DNA of 64,000 nt from an uncultured Alphaproteobacteria bacterium (lineage in GTDB: Bacteria; Pseudomonadota; Alphaproteobacteria; Rs-D84). The notes under the pieces are model-generated. The model was given only the letters and a program-made list of their open reading frames with translations, had not been told where the DNA came from and ran no database searches. Every line of letters starts with the position of its first letter. The first letter of the stretch is position 1. Positions 1 to 9,177 of this stretch are shown here, in pieces. Location of the stretch: positions 1 to 64,000 of the forward strand of contig CAMRSV010000005.1 of NCBI GenBank assembly GCA_947053455.1, read 5' to 3'. Made by a program: the position numbers and the translations under genes.

Positions 1-102
1 GCCATGGCCGCAAAGCCGAAAGGATTTATCGGTTTTGTGATGTTCATGGCGACTACGGAGTGACGCCATGGCCGCAAAGCCGAAAGGCTTTGCGGCCATG
101 GC
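1..102. repeat. Two-copy palindromic repeat running into a tRNA gene
   Basis: A 23-base sequence starting GCCATGGCCGC occurs at 1-23 and again at 65-87. The second copy meets its own reverse complement: 65-81 and 86-102 form a perfect 17-bp stem closed by a GAAA tetraloop (82-85). The right arm is the first 11 bases of tRNA-Leu plus 6 bases before it. The first copy looks like the left arm of a decayed hairpin, with GCCATG at 1-6 facing CATGGC at 45-50. Nothing coding is seen here. Confidence 0.75.
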
Positions 103-176
103 GAAACTGGTAGACGCGCAGCACTAAGGATGCTGTGGAGAAATCCTTGGGGGTTCAAGTCCCCCTGGCCGCACCA
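92..176 (+). tRNA. tRNA-Leu, anticodon AAG
   Basis: This is an 85-base class II tRNA. The acceptor arms GCGGCCA and TGGCCGC pair fully, followed by encoded ACCA. The D-arm region TGGCGAAACTGGTAGACGC is typical of tRNA-Leu. The anticodon stem CAGCA/TGCTG (119-123, 131-135) encloses the loop CTAAGGA, which gives anticodon AAG at 126-128 (codon CTT). A long variable arm and the T-arm GGGGG/CCCCC follow. An A at position 34 is rare in bacteria outside tRNA-Arg(ACG). The gene start overlaps a 17-bp palindrome. Confidence 0.93.
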
Positions 177-264
177 AAATAATATTTCTTTTTAATACGG
201 CAACACCTATTTTCCACTTGCCCGGCTTTTTATAATTTTGCTAATATTTCTTTATATAGAAAGA

Positions 265-3200
265 ATGAAAGGAATCAAACGGATTTTATTTACGTTCCTT
301 GCGCCGCTGTATATAACGGGGGCGCTTGCAGACGATGCGGCCGACATCGCACGCGCGGCGGCACGGCGCACAACAACCGCGCCTACAACCACGGCCACAA
401 CTGCCACGCGTCAAAAAACGACTGCGCCCGCCGGCGCAACAATTTCACGCGCAACAAACGCGGCGGCCATCACGGCACGCGAACGCACCGGGGGCACATC
501 ACCACGCGGCGGTACAGTTGTTTCGTCGACCGCACGGACAAATACAACGGGTGCAACAAATGCAAATGTGTCTGCGCGTAACGCGTCAACGGTTCAATCC
601 CGCACACGCAGCACAACAACAGGCACAACCGCAACACGAAACGCGCGACCTACCGCAACGGCTAGCCGCGCCGCCATTACAACGTCGGCGGCACGTACCG
701 GCACAACCGCCATACAATCCCGCGCCGCGACAGGCACAATACGCACAAACGTGACGAAATCGCGCGCGGCGGCTCATACCCGGGCACGCGCCGCCACATC
801 CGCAACAACTGCAGTGACCGGAAACTATAAAAAATGCCGCGAGATTTATTATGACTGCATGGATGAATTTTGCGCAAACAAAGACACACAATTAAAACGA
901 TGTGCATGCTCATCACGTATAAATGAATTTGACGGAATAAAAAAACAACTGGCCAGTGTTGACGACAAAATGCTGGATTTCAATCAACGCCTGCTTACTG
1001 TAAATATGGACAAGGAAGATGCCAAGGCTATGTTCAATGCAACAGAAGGCGAAAAGGCATTTAACAATCAGAAAGATATGTCCGAATCAAAAAAGATTCT
1101 GGATGAAATCGCAAGTAAGTTAAACACAAAATTCGACAGCAGCAATTTTGACCAAAATTTGTCGGCTTTGTCATGGTCACTGAACGCAGACAGCGCATTT
1201 GACACCGTTGATTCAATGATGGGCGCAAGTACGACGACAAAAAGCGGCACAGGATTATATTCGGCCGCCCTGCCCATTTGCCGCGAAATGGCGATGGAGG
1301 TGTGCACCGAAGACGAATTTGCAATCGCCCAGAGTGGCTATCAAATGGCCATAGAACAAGATTGCAACACCGTTGTTAAATCATTTGAAACACAAACAGA
1401 CCAAGCACTGGAAAAAATCCGCGAAGGTGCGGCGTTGTTGGATATGTCAAGACTAGATATTTATCAAAAACGAAATTCCGACGACATATTGACATGCAAG
1501 AAAAAAATGCTGGATATGTTAAGTGATGCAAGCGTGTGCGGCAAAGACCTGGGCAGATGTCTTGATATATCAGGACGTTATATTGACCCATCAACGGGCG
1601 AAGCGTTCCTGACCACAGATTTGTCGAATATGAACAATTTAATTACGCGCCCGTCATCAACCCAAACATGGACAACGGTGCCGGGTAATGAAAAATTCGT
1701 AACATTTTTAAACGGGAAAAAGACTTTGCTGTCTGCGGCAATGGATAATTGCCAAGACATATCGGACTATGTATGGGACGAATTTTTGGAAGATGCACTG
1801 GCGCAAATAAAACTAGCCCAGGAAAGCAAACTAGAAGATGTACGGCAAAGCTGCACAACATTGACTGCACAATGTATGTCAGACACATTGGAATCATTGG
1901 CAGATTTTGACGCGCGCGCGCTATCCACATTTGGTGTTACCGCGGATAAAACAGCCAAAGCAATGTGTGCAGACGTACAAACTGCATGCTCGGCATTGTT
2001 GGATTCAATTGGCGGGACGGAATGGAAAACCGGCATGACCGAAATTGTCAACAGCGCAACATATGATACAATTATAAAAACATGCCGCGAAGTTGGACGT
2101 TCATGCATAATCCAAGCATGCAAATCAACATCTGGCAATTTTGGGTTATGTGAAAACCCACAGACATCGGTCAACCGCAAATCAATTATAAACCGCGACG
2201 CCTGTTGGGCCGAAGTGCAAAAATGCGTTGAAAACGCGGGCGACGAATCAATAAAACAAATCATGACCAACCGCAGTGACATTGATAAGACAAGCGGCGC
2301 ATTTTATAAATATGTATATGACTCCGAATACAGAATCACTAATAACGAGATAACCGTCAATGCCGATAGCGGCACACCACAAACCCGTGCAGATACAAAT
2401 AGTTACACACCATGCAGTCAACTATCAATCGATGACGCAAATGATGCAAATTGCATTTATGATATATGCGCAACCCAATGTGGATATACATATAACGCAG
2501 ATAATGGTACCACCTCCTATGACAAATTGAGTGACATAGATTGCATAAAATGTCGGTTGGCTGAAAAAATTTGGGGCAATTGTGAAGTTTCGGAAAACAC
2601 ATTGCTGTTAAACGACAAGTATCACAACAGAATAAAAATCCCCAACAATCCGGACAATGCAACACTGTTGTCATGGTTTGCGCAAAATACAGGCACAGAC
2701 AAAATGAACAACAGTTGCCAAAATACCGCATGCGGTAATGGGTTTATGCCTCAACTAGATACAGCCACAGGTACATATTATTGTGTTTCTACAAAGAATA
2801 TTGTCAATGGTAAAGCGTGCCCCAATCCCCCATATGAACGAGTCACGATTTACAACGATCTGCTAAATTGCTGCAGTGATGCAAGCGATGCCCGGGGAAC
2901 TATAATTAATGAAAAAATTTGCTGTTTAACAAACAATACCAGAAAAGTTAAAGGCTTGGATATCACTGCAAAAGAAGATTATTTTGGCAATGGAAACTAT
3001 GCATCTGGGCCAGATTTATGCCTGCCCAAGGGTCAAGATCAAAACAATACACATCTTGTTGTTGCATATGAGACCAAAGACAACCATTCTGAAAGCATTC
3101 TCCAGAGAGTATATCTTGTTTGTCTGGGTAAGCTTAAGGAAGGCTTCGAAACAAACGGAAAAAAATATGTAATGTGTTACGGGGACTTTATAATATACAC

Positions 3201-3435
3201 AAACCAGGGACAATATTATACCCCAGAATATTTACCAAACAGTAACAGTAGTTATGACAGGAATGGGACACTGCCAAATACATACTATGAAGGAAAGGCG
3301 TCTGTGAATGACCCAACAGTTCAATGCCCTTACCTTGATCTTGGGATTTGGAACAGTGCCGGTAAATGCAATCTAGAGTATCCTGACACACTACCAGAAG
3401 GATGGCTGGTAAATTATGGCAACGGAAAACCATAA
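265..3435 (+). CDS. Large secreted Cys-rich protein (paralogue family member)
   Basis: Unrecognised 1056-residue exported protein. I chose the ATG at 265 rather than the in-frame ATG at 238 because a clean signal peptide (MKGIKRILFTFLAPLY...ALA) begins there and AGAAAG precedes it. Residues about 25-185 are Thr/Ala/Arg-rich low complexity, probably a disordered or wall-spanning segment. At about residue 190 is the family signature CREIYYDCMDEFC followed by RCACSSR. Later blocks include CGKDLGRCLDISGRY and YVWDEFLEDALAQIKL, both matched in the protein encoded at 34898-37252. Many further Cys pairs (CATQCGY, CIKCR, NCCSD) fill the C-terminal third. No catalytic motif is seen. The export signal and even Cys spacing suggest a disulfide-bonded envelope protein. 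Function is unknown. Confidence 0.9.
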   Translation: MKGIKRILFTFLAPLYITGALADDAADIARAAARRTTTAPTTTATTATRQKTTAPAGATISRATNAAAITARERTGGTSPRGGTVVSSTARTNTTGATNANVSARNASTVQSRTRSTTTGTTATRNARPTATASRAAITTSAARTGTTAIQSRAATGTIRTNVTKSRAAAHTRARAATSATTAVTGNYKKCREIYYDCMDEFCANKDTQLKRCACSSRINEFDGIKKQLASVDDKMLDFNQRLLTVNMDKEDAKAMFNATEGEKAFNNQKDMSESKKILDEIASKLNTKFDSSNFDQNLSALSWSLNADSAFDTVDSMMGASTTTKSGTGLYSAALPICREMAMEVCTEDEFAIAQSGYQMAIEQDCNTVVKSFETQTDQALEKIREGAALLDMSRLDIYQKRNSDDILTCKKKMLDMLSDASVCGKDLGRCLDISGRYIDPSTGEAFLTTDLSNMNNLITRPSSTQTWTTVPGNEKFVTFLNGKKTLLSAAMDNCQDISDYVWDEFLEDALAQIKLAQESKLEDVRQSCTTLTAQCMSDTLESLADFDARALSTFGVTADKTAKAMCADVQTACSALLDSIGGTEWKTGMTEIVNSATYDTIIKTCREVGRSCIIQACKSTSGNFGLCENPQTSVNRKSIINRDACWAEVQKCVENAGDESIKQIMTNRSDIDKTSGAFYKYVYDSEYRITNNEITVNADSGTPQTRADTNSYTPCSQLSIDDANDANCIYDICATQCGYTYNADNGTTSYDKLSDIDCIKCRLAEKIWGNCEVSENTLLLNDKYHNRIKIPNNPDNATLLSWFAQNTGTDKMNNSCQNTACGNGFMPQLDTATGTYYCVSTKNIVNGKACPNPPYERVTIYNDLLNCCSDASDARGTIINEKICCLTNNTRKVKGLDITAKEDYFGNGNYASGPDLCLPKGQDQNNTHLVVAYETKDNHSESILQRVYLVCLGKLKEGFETNGKKYVMCYGDFIIYTNQGQYYTPEYLPNSNSSYDRNGTLPNTYYEGKASVNDPTVQCPYLDLGIWNSAGKCNLEYPDTLPEGWLVNYGNGKP

Positions 3436-3550
3436 ACAAATTAAAACGGAATCTATACCTATGCTCCAACACCAGAAAAGTGTTGACAAAGCATATTATT
3501 TTGTCGTAATATTAGGAACATAAAGAAACTTGCAAACAAAAGGTAAAAAA

Positions 3551-4039
3551 ATGAAATTCAAAAAAGTATTACCATATAAACTACGCCGCGTATTGCCGAT
3601 ATTGGGTTTTGCCGGTGCAACACTGGCCGGATGCAGCAAGGATGATGAACCCGCAATCCAACAACACGACACAGTTTATAATTGGGGACGTGATGATGTA
3701 TCCCAAGTATGGCCAACAGACAACATAAATGCATCAGCGGATTCGGTTCAGGTTAGACGCGTTATTCTGCAAATGAATGACACCAGATGGGGTTCTGATG
3801 TTAATGGTGTTGGTGGTGCGGATGATTGTTGGATTTTGAATGAATATGTCACCCCCCTTTGGGATAATATAAAGGAATCAAACCGGCATAAGGTTATATT
3901 TAAAGGACCTGCATACAATGTAGAAAAACCGACAACCGATGAACAAAAACAAGCACATTATATTTTGGAAAACAATTTTGGAATATTTCATGCGTATGTT
4001 GGCCATGCCCTGCCAACAAGTCAACAATCACAACGTTAA
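3551..4039 (+). CDS. Small lipoprotein of unknown function
   Basis: 162 residues. The ATG at 3551 is preferred over an upstream in-frame start because AGGTAAAAAA precedes it and a lipoprotein signal begins there: basic KFKKVLPYKLRR, a hydrophobic core, then the lipobox LAGC with the lipidated Cys near residue 28. The mature part (DDEPAIQQHDTVYNWG...) has no domain I recognise. The sequence after the lipobox has Asp at +2/+3 (SKDDE), so sorting cannot be called. It lies 115 bases after the Cys-rich gene, in the same direction, and is followed by a strong terminator. Confidence 0.8.
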   Translation: MKFKKVLPYKLRRVLPILGFAGATLAGCSKDDEPAIQQHDTVYNWGRDDVSQVWPTDNINASADSVQVRRVILQMNDTRWGSDVNGVGGADDCWILNEYVTPLWDNIKESNRHKVIFKGPAYNVEKPTTDEQKQAHYILENNFGIFHAYVGHALPTSQQSQR

Positions 4040-4059
4040 AACAAAGGTTAAAAATAAAA

Positions 4060-4085
4060 AATCCGGCAAAGCCGGATTTTTTTAT
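4060..4085 (+). terminator. Rho-independent terminator
   Basis: The stem AAATCCGGC/GCCGGATTT with an AAA loop is followed by a T-run. It ends the lipoprotein transcript. Confidence 0.85.
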
Positions 4086-4121
4086 TGCACAAACAAACCA
4101 ATATGTTCTACCATTTTTACT

Positions 4122-5216
4122 ATGAAGAATATAGGAACCTCTTTTTTACTTGCCCTTTTTATTATGCAACTTGGTACAAATTGCTTTGCCGACAATACCT
4201 GTGGTACCGATACATGCAAAGACGGCCAATATTGTAACGAATATAAATCACCAACTAATGGTACAGTCACGTTCCGATGTGAAGCATGCGACCCCAAATA
4301 CGCAAATTCTTCGCCAGAAACAACAGACAACTTTCAAACTATAGGACAAAGTGCGTGTTTCAAATATGCACAAACACAGGAAATAGAAAATGGGCACAAA
4401 ATACCTACGGGCGAAGAATGCCGTATTTATTATAATAAAGAAGATACATGCACCTATACAATAGAATGTGACAATACCAGTGACTTGTGTAATGGTTATC
4501 ATCCAGACGGTAAACAATGCGTGAAAAATCAACAGAGTTGCACCATAAATGAACTAAATTCACTTAATGCCTCTAAAGGTGTTAAAATATGGGAAAACGG
4601 CAAATGGTCATCATGCTATGCCACAGAATGCAAAAATGATTACCACGGGGAAAATGAGCAACAATTTACTTGTAATGGTACATATTATTACAAGGATTGC
4701 GCCGTCAATCGTGGAACATGCGAAGATAAAACATTTTATAATGATTGTCCCGGAAAAGTCACAGGGGAATTTAGTTGGGCAAATCAATATCGATTTGATA
4801 ACTGTAAGTGTGAAATGGAAGATAAAGATATTACTAACGGAAAAGCCAAATTAATATGCAGTGTAATAAAGAAACCAGGTGCAATATTAAATTCAGCAGA
4901 TAATTTCATGTGGGATATGAATAATTGTGAAACAGCCGTGACCAGCTGTGATGAGGGGTTTTGCGAACAAAATAAAGCATGTCTTGCTGCGCCGATTGGA
5001 ACATATAGCGGTGCCGGTGAAACATCGTGTAACGAATGCCCCAACGCGTCAACAACAATGCATGTCGGCAGCACAAATATAACAGATTGCGCTTATAAAC
5101 GCGGAAATGATGGCACAAAATTCTGTGACAAATATGGGTGCTTTTATCTGCAAACGCTTCCGGGCACAGATGGCACCGATAACAAAGCACGCCAATATAT
5201 CATGTACAAAAACTAA
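4122..5216 (+). CDS. Secreted Cys-rich protein with a CxxCP tail
   Basis: 364 residues. The reading frame is open upstream to 3939, but that part overlaps the lipoprotein gene and a terminator. The ATG at 4122 starts a clear signal peptide (MKNIGTSFLLALFIMQ..., cleavage near CFADN). The mature protein is rich in Cys pairs (CGTDTC, CEACDPKYA, CAVNRGTC). Near the end it has GTYSGAGETSCNECPNAS, a short Cys module like those of the secreted proteins at 23042-23650 and 41212-41649. Probable disulfide-bonded surface or periplasmic protein. Role unknown. Its stop overlaps by 4 bases the end of the convergent pth gene. Confidence 0.82.
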   Translation: MKNIGTSFLLALFIMQLGTNCFADNTCGTDTCKDGQYCNEYKSPTNGTVTFRCEACDPKYANSSPETTDNFQTIGQSACFKYAQTQEIENGHKIPTGEECRIYYNKEDTCTYTIECDNTSDLCNGYHPDGKQCVKNQQSCTINELNSLNASKGVKIWENGKWSSCYATECKNDYHGENEQQFTCNGTYYYKDCAVNRGTCEDKTFYNDCPGKVTGEFSWANQYRFDNCKCEMEDKDITNGKAKLICSVIKKPGAILNSADNFMWDMNNCETAVTSCDEGFCEQNKACLAAPIGTYSGAGETSCNECPNASTTMHVGSTNITDCAYKRGNDGTKFCDKYGCFYLQTLPGTDGTDNKARQYIMYKN

Positions 5217-5734
5217 AACAATTTAATCTGTTGTATTGCGTCTTGTACTGCGCGCATCTCATCAGCATTGAATTTGCCCAGAACCCAATCTGCCGGGTCT
5301 ATTTTCAAATCAGTATCGCGCGGATGTCCAATTCCAATTCTAATACGCCTATAATCACGACCAACCGCGGCATCAATTGATTTTATACCATTGTGCCCCG
5401 CACTGCCGCCACCGACTTTTTCACGTACTGCGCCCAATTTCAAATCCATATCGTCATGAATTACAATTAAATTTTCCAGCGGCACCTTGTAAAATGTCAT
5501 TTGTGCCAACACCGCCGCACCCGATAAATTCATATATGTTGTCGGTCGAACAAATATTACGCGCCGCCCATCCACATCTGTCCGCGCGGTCAACGCGTTT
5601 TTTTCACTTCGCCAATTGGCATCCGCACCCGCCATATTTTCCACCGCCATAAACCCAACATTGTGACGCGTTGACGCGTATTGCGCCCCGGGATTGCCCA
5701 GCCCCACCACTATAACAGGTTTATTTTCTTGCAT
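5213..5734 (-). CDS. pth: Peptidyl-tRNA hydrolase
   Basis: 173 residues, a little short for the family (usually 180-200). It releases tRNA from peptidyl-tRNA dropped by stalled ribosomes. Family motifs are present: VVGLGNPGAQYASTRHNVGF at the N-terminus, with the catalytic His in RHNVG, then RPTTYMNLSG, and IHDDMDLKLG with the catalytic Asp. GGSAGHNGIKSI follows. The C-terminal helix is shortened. It is divergent from the outer-membrane barrel gene and convergent with the upstream Cys-rich gene. Confidence 0.96.
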   Translation of the reverse strand: MQENKPVIVVGLGNPGAQYASTRHNVGFMAVENMAGADANWRSEKNALTARTDVDGRRVIFVRPTTYMNLSGAAVLAQMTFYKVPLENLIVIHDDMDLKLGAVREKVGGGSAGHNGIKSIDAAVGRDYRRIRIGIGHPRDTDLKIDPADWVLGKFNADEMRAVQDAIQQIKLF

Positions 5735-5781
5735 ATCTGCCCCTCTTTTTTCTATTATAATATCATAGAAAGGAGCAAAAT

Positions 5782-6324
5782 ATGAAATTAAAATCAGCAG
5801 GGGTCGTTGCCACCCTTATCATGGCCGGCGCGACAAATGCAAATGCCAATATTCTGTTCGATATTTACGCGGGCGCAACCGTCGGCATGGGCGCCGAAAC
5901 AATGTTCGCAGGACACGACAATGACACCGCCGCCGCCCAGGCATACGGTGCCGTGGTTGGGTTGGACATTCCATTCGTGCGCGGCGAATTAGAATATAAC
6001 TATCTGGACGGCAAAGATATTGACATGCACCTGGGCATGGTTAACGTTTATGCCAAAATGCCAACCCCGATAGTTCAGCCCTATATCGGTGCCGGTGTCG
6101 GTACAATATTTGACGGAAAAATCAAGGATGCGCACAACATTGACATTGACGCCGACATGGCATATCAGGCAATGGTGGGTGTGACATTCAATCTGCCGAT
6201 TATGCCGTTAAAAATTGACGCAGAGGCACGCGCACTTTACATCCAAGACGTGTATAAAATCGAAGGCGCAACACCAGATATGTTGCACTATGACGCGCGC
6301 GTGAAATTGCGTTATATATTCTAA
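5782..6324 (+). CDS. Outer-membrane beta-barrel protein (OmpA-like 8-strand type)
   Basis: 180 residues with a signal peptide ending ANANA, then alternating hydrophobic strands (ILFDIYAGATVGMGAE, GELEYNYLDG, VQPYIGAGVGT, YDARVKLRYIF). The last residue is Phe, the usual beta-barrel assembly signal. Length and strand spacing fit a small porin-like or surface-protection barrel. A GAAAGGAG ribosome site precedes the start. A GGGGCGC/GCGCCCC hairpin at 6349-6366 follows but lacks a T-run, so it is at best a weak terminator. Confidence 0.85.
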   Translation: MKLKSAGVVATLIMAGATNANANILFDIYAGATVGMGAETMFAGHDNDTAAAQAYGAVVGLDIPFVRGELEYNYLDGKDIDMHLGMVNVYAKMPTPIVQPYIGAGVGTIFDGKIKDAHNIDIDADMAYQAMVGVTFNLPIMPLKIDAEARALYIQDVYKIEGATPDMLHYDARVKLRYIF

Positions 6325-6389
6325 ATATATCTAAATAAAGTAAACTCTGGGGCGCCGACGCGCCCCTAATTAAAAGCTGGAATTGAAAA

Positions 6390-9173
6390 ATGTTGACACT
6401 GATTGACGGAAACTCGTTATTATTTCGCGCGTATTATGGCGTACACAGTCGCTTAACGCGCAGTGACGGGGTTCCAACCGGTGCGGTGTTCGGATTTTTC
6501 AATATGATATTGCCGATATTGGCGGCGGCAAAGCCCGACGATGCATTCGTATGCGTATTTGACGCGTCACGCATCACATTCCGCCAAGATATTTACCCGG
6601 CGTATAAAATGAACCGCTCTGAAACACCGGCGGATCTTATCACCCAGGGCGTAATGATACGCGAAGGCATGGCAGCCGTCGGAATGCCAGTGCTATGCAT
6701 TCCAGGGGTCGAAGCAGATGATGTAATCGCAACGCTGGCACGTGAAAACTGTACCCATACAGATGCAACCCGTATTATCACCAGTGATAAAGACTTGATG
6801 CAATTGGTGTCGGATTGTGTATATCTTTACGATGGAATGAAGGCACGTGATATCCGCACACCAGAAGTTCTGGAAAAATTCGGTGTCACGCCAGACCGCG
6901 TTGTTGACGTGCAAAGCCTGATGGGCGATTCTACCGATAATGTACCCGGGGTTCCCGGCATTGGCCCGAAAAAGGCCGCCGAACTGATAAATCAATTTGG
7001 GTCACTAGATGCGCTGTATGAACATTTGGATGACATTACAAACGAACGTACGCGAAATCTGCTGCGCGACAACCGCGAAATGGCGTACATATCAAAAAAA
7101 CTTGTCACACTTAAAAATGACGTTGATTTATCCGAATTGCGCATTACGCCGTTTGTCTTTAATACGCCGGCGGCGCTGGAATTTGTAAAGGTCAAGTTGG
7201 AGAGCAATTCACTGGTCGCGAAAATTGAAAAACTGTTTCCGCTGGAAAAATATAATCCAGACGAACAACCGGCGGTATTTCAATACCCTGCATCAGAATG
7301 CCCGGTTGATATTGCACCAACGCCGGAAACACCACGCCCCACCCCGCGCGCCCGACAAATGACATATGAAACTATTACAACACCTGCCGAACTGGACGAA
7401 TTTTTGGGGCGCGTAAAAAATGTAATCGCATTTGATACGGAAACAACCGGCCTAAATCAAATGACGGACAAAATCGTCGGTATATCGGTCGCAGCAGATG
7501 CAACACACGGCGCATATATTCCAATTAGACACCGCGGCGGCAGCAGCGATTTGTTCGCCACAAACGATATTGCCCCAAATCAATTGCCAATTGAAACTGT
7601 TCGTGAAAAATTATGGCCGATATTCATCAATCCAAACATAGTAAAAATTGGGCATAATATGAAATATGACCTGCATATTATGGAGAATGAGGGCTGGGAC
7701 ACCACTAAAATCGCACCTATTGATGACACGATGCTGATATCATACGCCCTGCATGGCACATTACACGGACACGGATTGGATGAACTGGCGCTAAAATATC
7801 TGGGGCATGAAAACATTTCGTTTGTGTCCCTGTTTCCAAGTACAACGCGCGATGCAGACCGGCGATTCGATACACTGTCGATTGATGCCGCCACACCTTA
7901 TGCCGCCGAAGATGCAACCGTATGCTTTGCGCTTTATGAACTAATGCGACCAGAACTGAACGCGGATGAAAAATTACGCGAACTGTACGAGAGTTGCGAT
8001 TTACCACTGATGCCGATTTTAATGCGAATGGAACGCACTGGTGTATTGGTGGACAAACATGACCTGCAACAATTATCAAACGTGTTCCATGCACAACTAA
8101 TAAAATTAGAACAGGAAATTTGGGACTTGGCCGGCCACCAGTTTAATATTGGCAGTCCAAAGCAACTGGGCACCGTACTGTTTGACGAACTGGGGCTGCC
8201 TGCGAATAAAAAGCGTTCGACTGATGCGGATACATTAAACGAACTGATTGACACACATCCGATTATCGAAAAGATTCTTAATTGGCGTTCAAACGCAAAA
8301 CTGGCCGGCACTTACGCGGACGCGTTGCCGCGCCAAATTGCCACCGACGGCAGAATTCACACAACATATCTGCAAACCAGTACTAATACCGGACGCCTGT
8401 CCAGCCGGAACCCAAATCTGCAAAACATTCCGATAAAGACCGATGTTGGCGAACAAATTCGAAAATGCTTTGTTGCGCCTGCGGGCAAATTGCTTATATC
8501 GGCGGACTATTCCCAGATACAATTGCGATTATTGGCGGATGTGGCGGATGTTCACACATTCCGCGAAACATTTAAGACGGGCGCTGACATTCACGAACAA
8601 ACCGCACGTAAAATATTCGGCATTCCAGACAACGCGCCGGTACCAAAAGATTTGCGCAGAGCCGCAAAAACGGTGAACTTTTCAATCATTTATGGAATAT
8701 CTTCGTTTGGCCTGGCGACGCAACTGGGCGTTTCGCGCCAAGAGGCACAAAGCATCATCAATTCATATATGGCGGGACTGCATGAGATTAATGACTATAT
8801 GGAACGCGTAAAGAAATTCGCAACTGAAAACGCATGCGTTTACACCCCGTGGGGACGCCGCATTGAATTGCCGGAAATAAAAAATCCGCGTTTGCGCGCA
8901 TATGCGCTGCGCGCGGCCATTAACGCCCCAATCCAGGGATTCGAGGCCGACTTGATGCGGCGCGCAATGATTGAAATTGACCGAAACATAATACAACCCA
9001 ATTCTGATAAAATCCGCATGATTATGCAGGTTCACGATGAAATAATATTTGAATGCGATGCAGATATGGCCACCGATTTTGCAAAACAAATTGAATTTGC
9101 AATGGAAAATGTTGCCGTATTATCGGTGCCGCTGGCGGCGGATTATGTAATCGACCCATATTGGGGGAAATAA
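6390..9173 (+). CDS. polA: DNA polymerase I
   Basis: 927 residues, normal length, with all three domains. The 5'-3' exonuclease (about 1-290) starts MLTLIDGNSLLFRAYYG and has the helix-hairpin-helix VPGVPGIGPKKAAELI. The 3'-5' exonuclease (about 330-520) keeps its acidic residues: FDTETTGLN, IGHNMKYDL and YAAEDATVC, so proofreading should be active. The polymerase part has motif A SADYSQIQLRLLADV, motif B RRAAKTVNFSIIYG and motif C MQVHDEIIFE. It fills gaps during repair and Okazaki-fragment processing. Confidence 0.98.
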   Translation: MLTLIDGNSLLFRAYYGVHSRLTRSDGVPTGAVFGFFNMILPILAAAKPDDAFVCVFDASRITFRQDIYPAYKMNRSETPADLITQGVMIREGMAAVGMPVLCIPGVEADDVIATLARENCTHTDATRIITSDKDLMQLVSDCVYLYDGMKARDIRTPEVLEKFGVTPDRVVDVQSLMGDSTDNVPGVPGIGPKKAAELINQFGSLDALYEHLDDITNERTRNLLRDNREMAYISKKLVTLKNDVDLSELRITPFVFNTPAALEFVKVKLESNSLVAKIEKLFPLEKYNPDEQPAVFQYPASECPVDIAPTPETPRPTPRARQMTYETITTPAELDEFLGRVKNVIAFDTETTGLNQMTDKIVGISVAADATHGAYIPIRHRGGSSDLFATNDIAPNQLPIETVREKLWPIFINPNIVKIGHNMKYDLHIMENEGWDTTKIAPIDDTMLISYALHGTLHGHGLDELALKYLGHENISFVSLFPSTTRDADRRFDTLSIDAATPYAAEDATVCFALYELMRPELNADEKLRELYESCDLPLMPILMRMERTGVLVDKHDLQQLSNVFHAQLIKLEQEIWDLAGHQFNIGSPKQLGTVLFDELGLPANKKRSTDADTLNELIDTHPIIEKILNWRSNAKLAGTYADALPRQIATDGRIHTTYLQTSTNTGRLSSRNPNLQNIPIKTDVGEQIRKCFVAPAGKLLISADYSQIQLRLLADVADVHTFRETFKTGADIHEQTARKIFGIPDNAPVPKDLRRAAKTVNFSIIYGISSFGLATQLGVSRQEAQSIINSYMAGLHEINDYMERVKKFATENACVYTPWGRRIELPEIKNPRLRAYALRAAINAPIQGFEADLMRRAMIEIDRNIIQPNSDKIRMIMQVHDEIIFECDADMATDFAKQIEFAMENVAVLSVPLAADYVIDPYWGK

Positions 9174-9177
9174 AAAA

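Noticed and set aside
326-916. Several open frames on both strands within the Thr/Ala/Arg-rich segment
   Set aside because: They are by-products of the GC-rich low-complexity coding sequence in the frame of the 265-3435 gene, which has a signal peptide and continues.
3939-4121. Longer start for the 4122 gene
   Set aside because: It would overlap the lipoprotein gene and pass through a strong terminator; the signal peptide starts at 4122.
6349-6366. Hairpin after the outer-membrane barrel gene as a terminator
   Set aside because: The 7-bp GC stem is real but no T-run follows, so termination is not supported.
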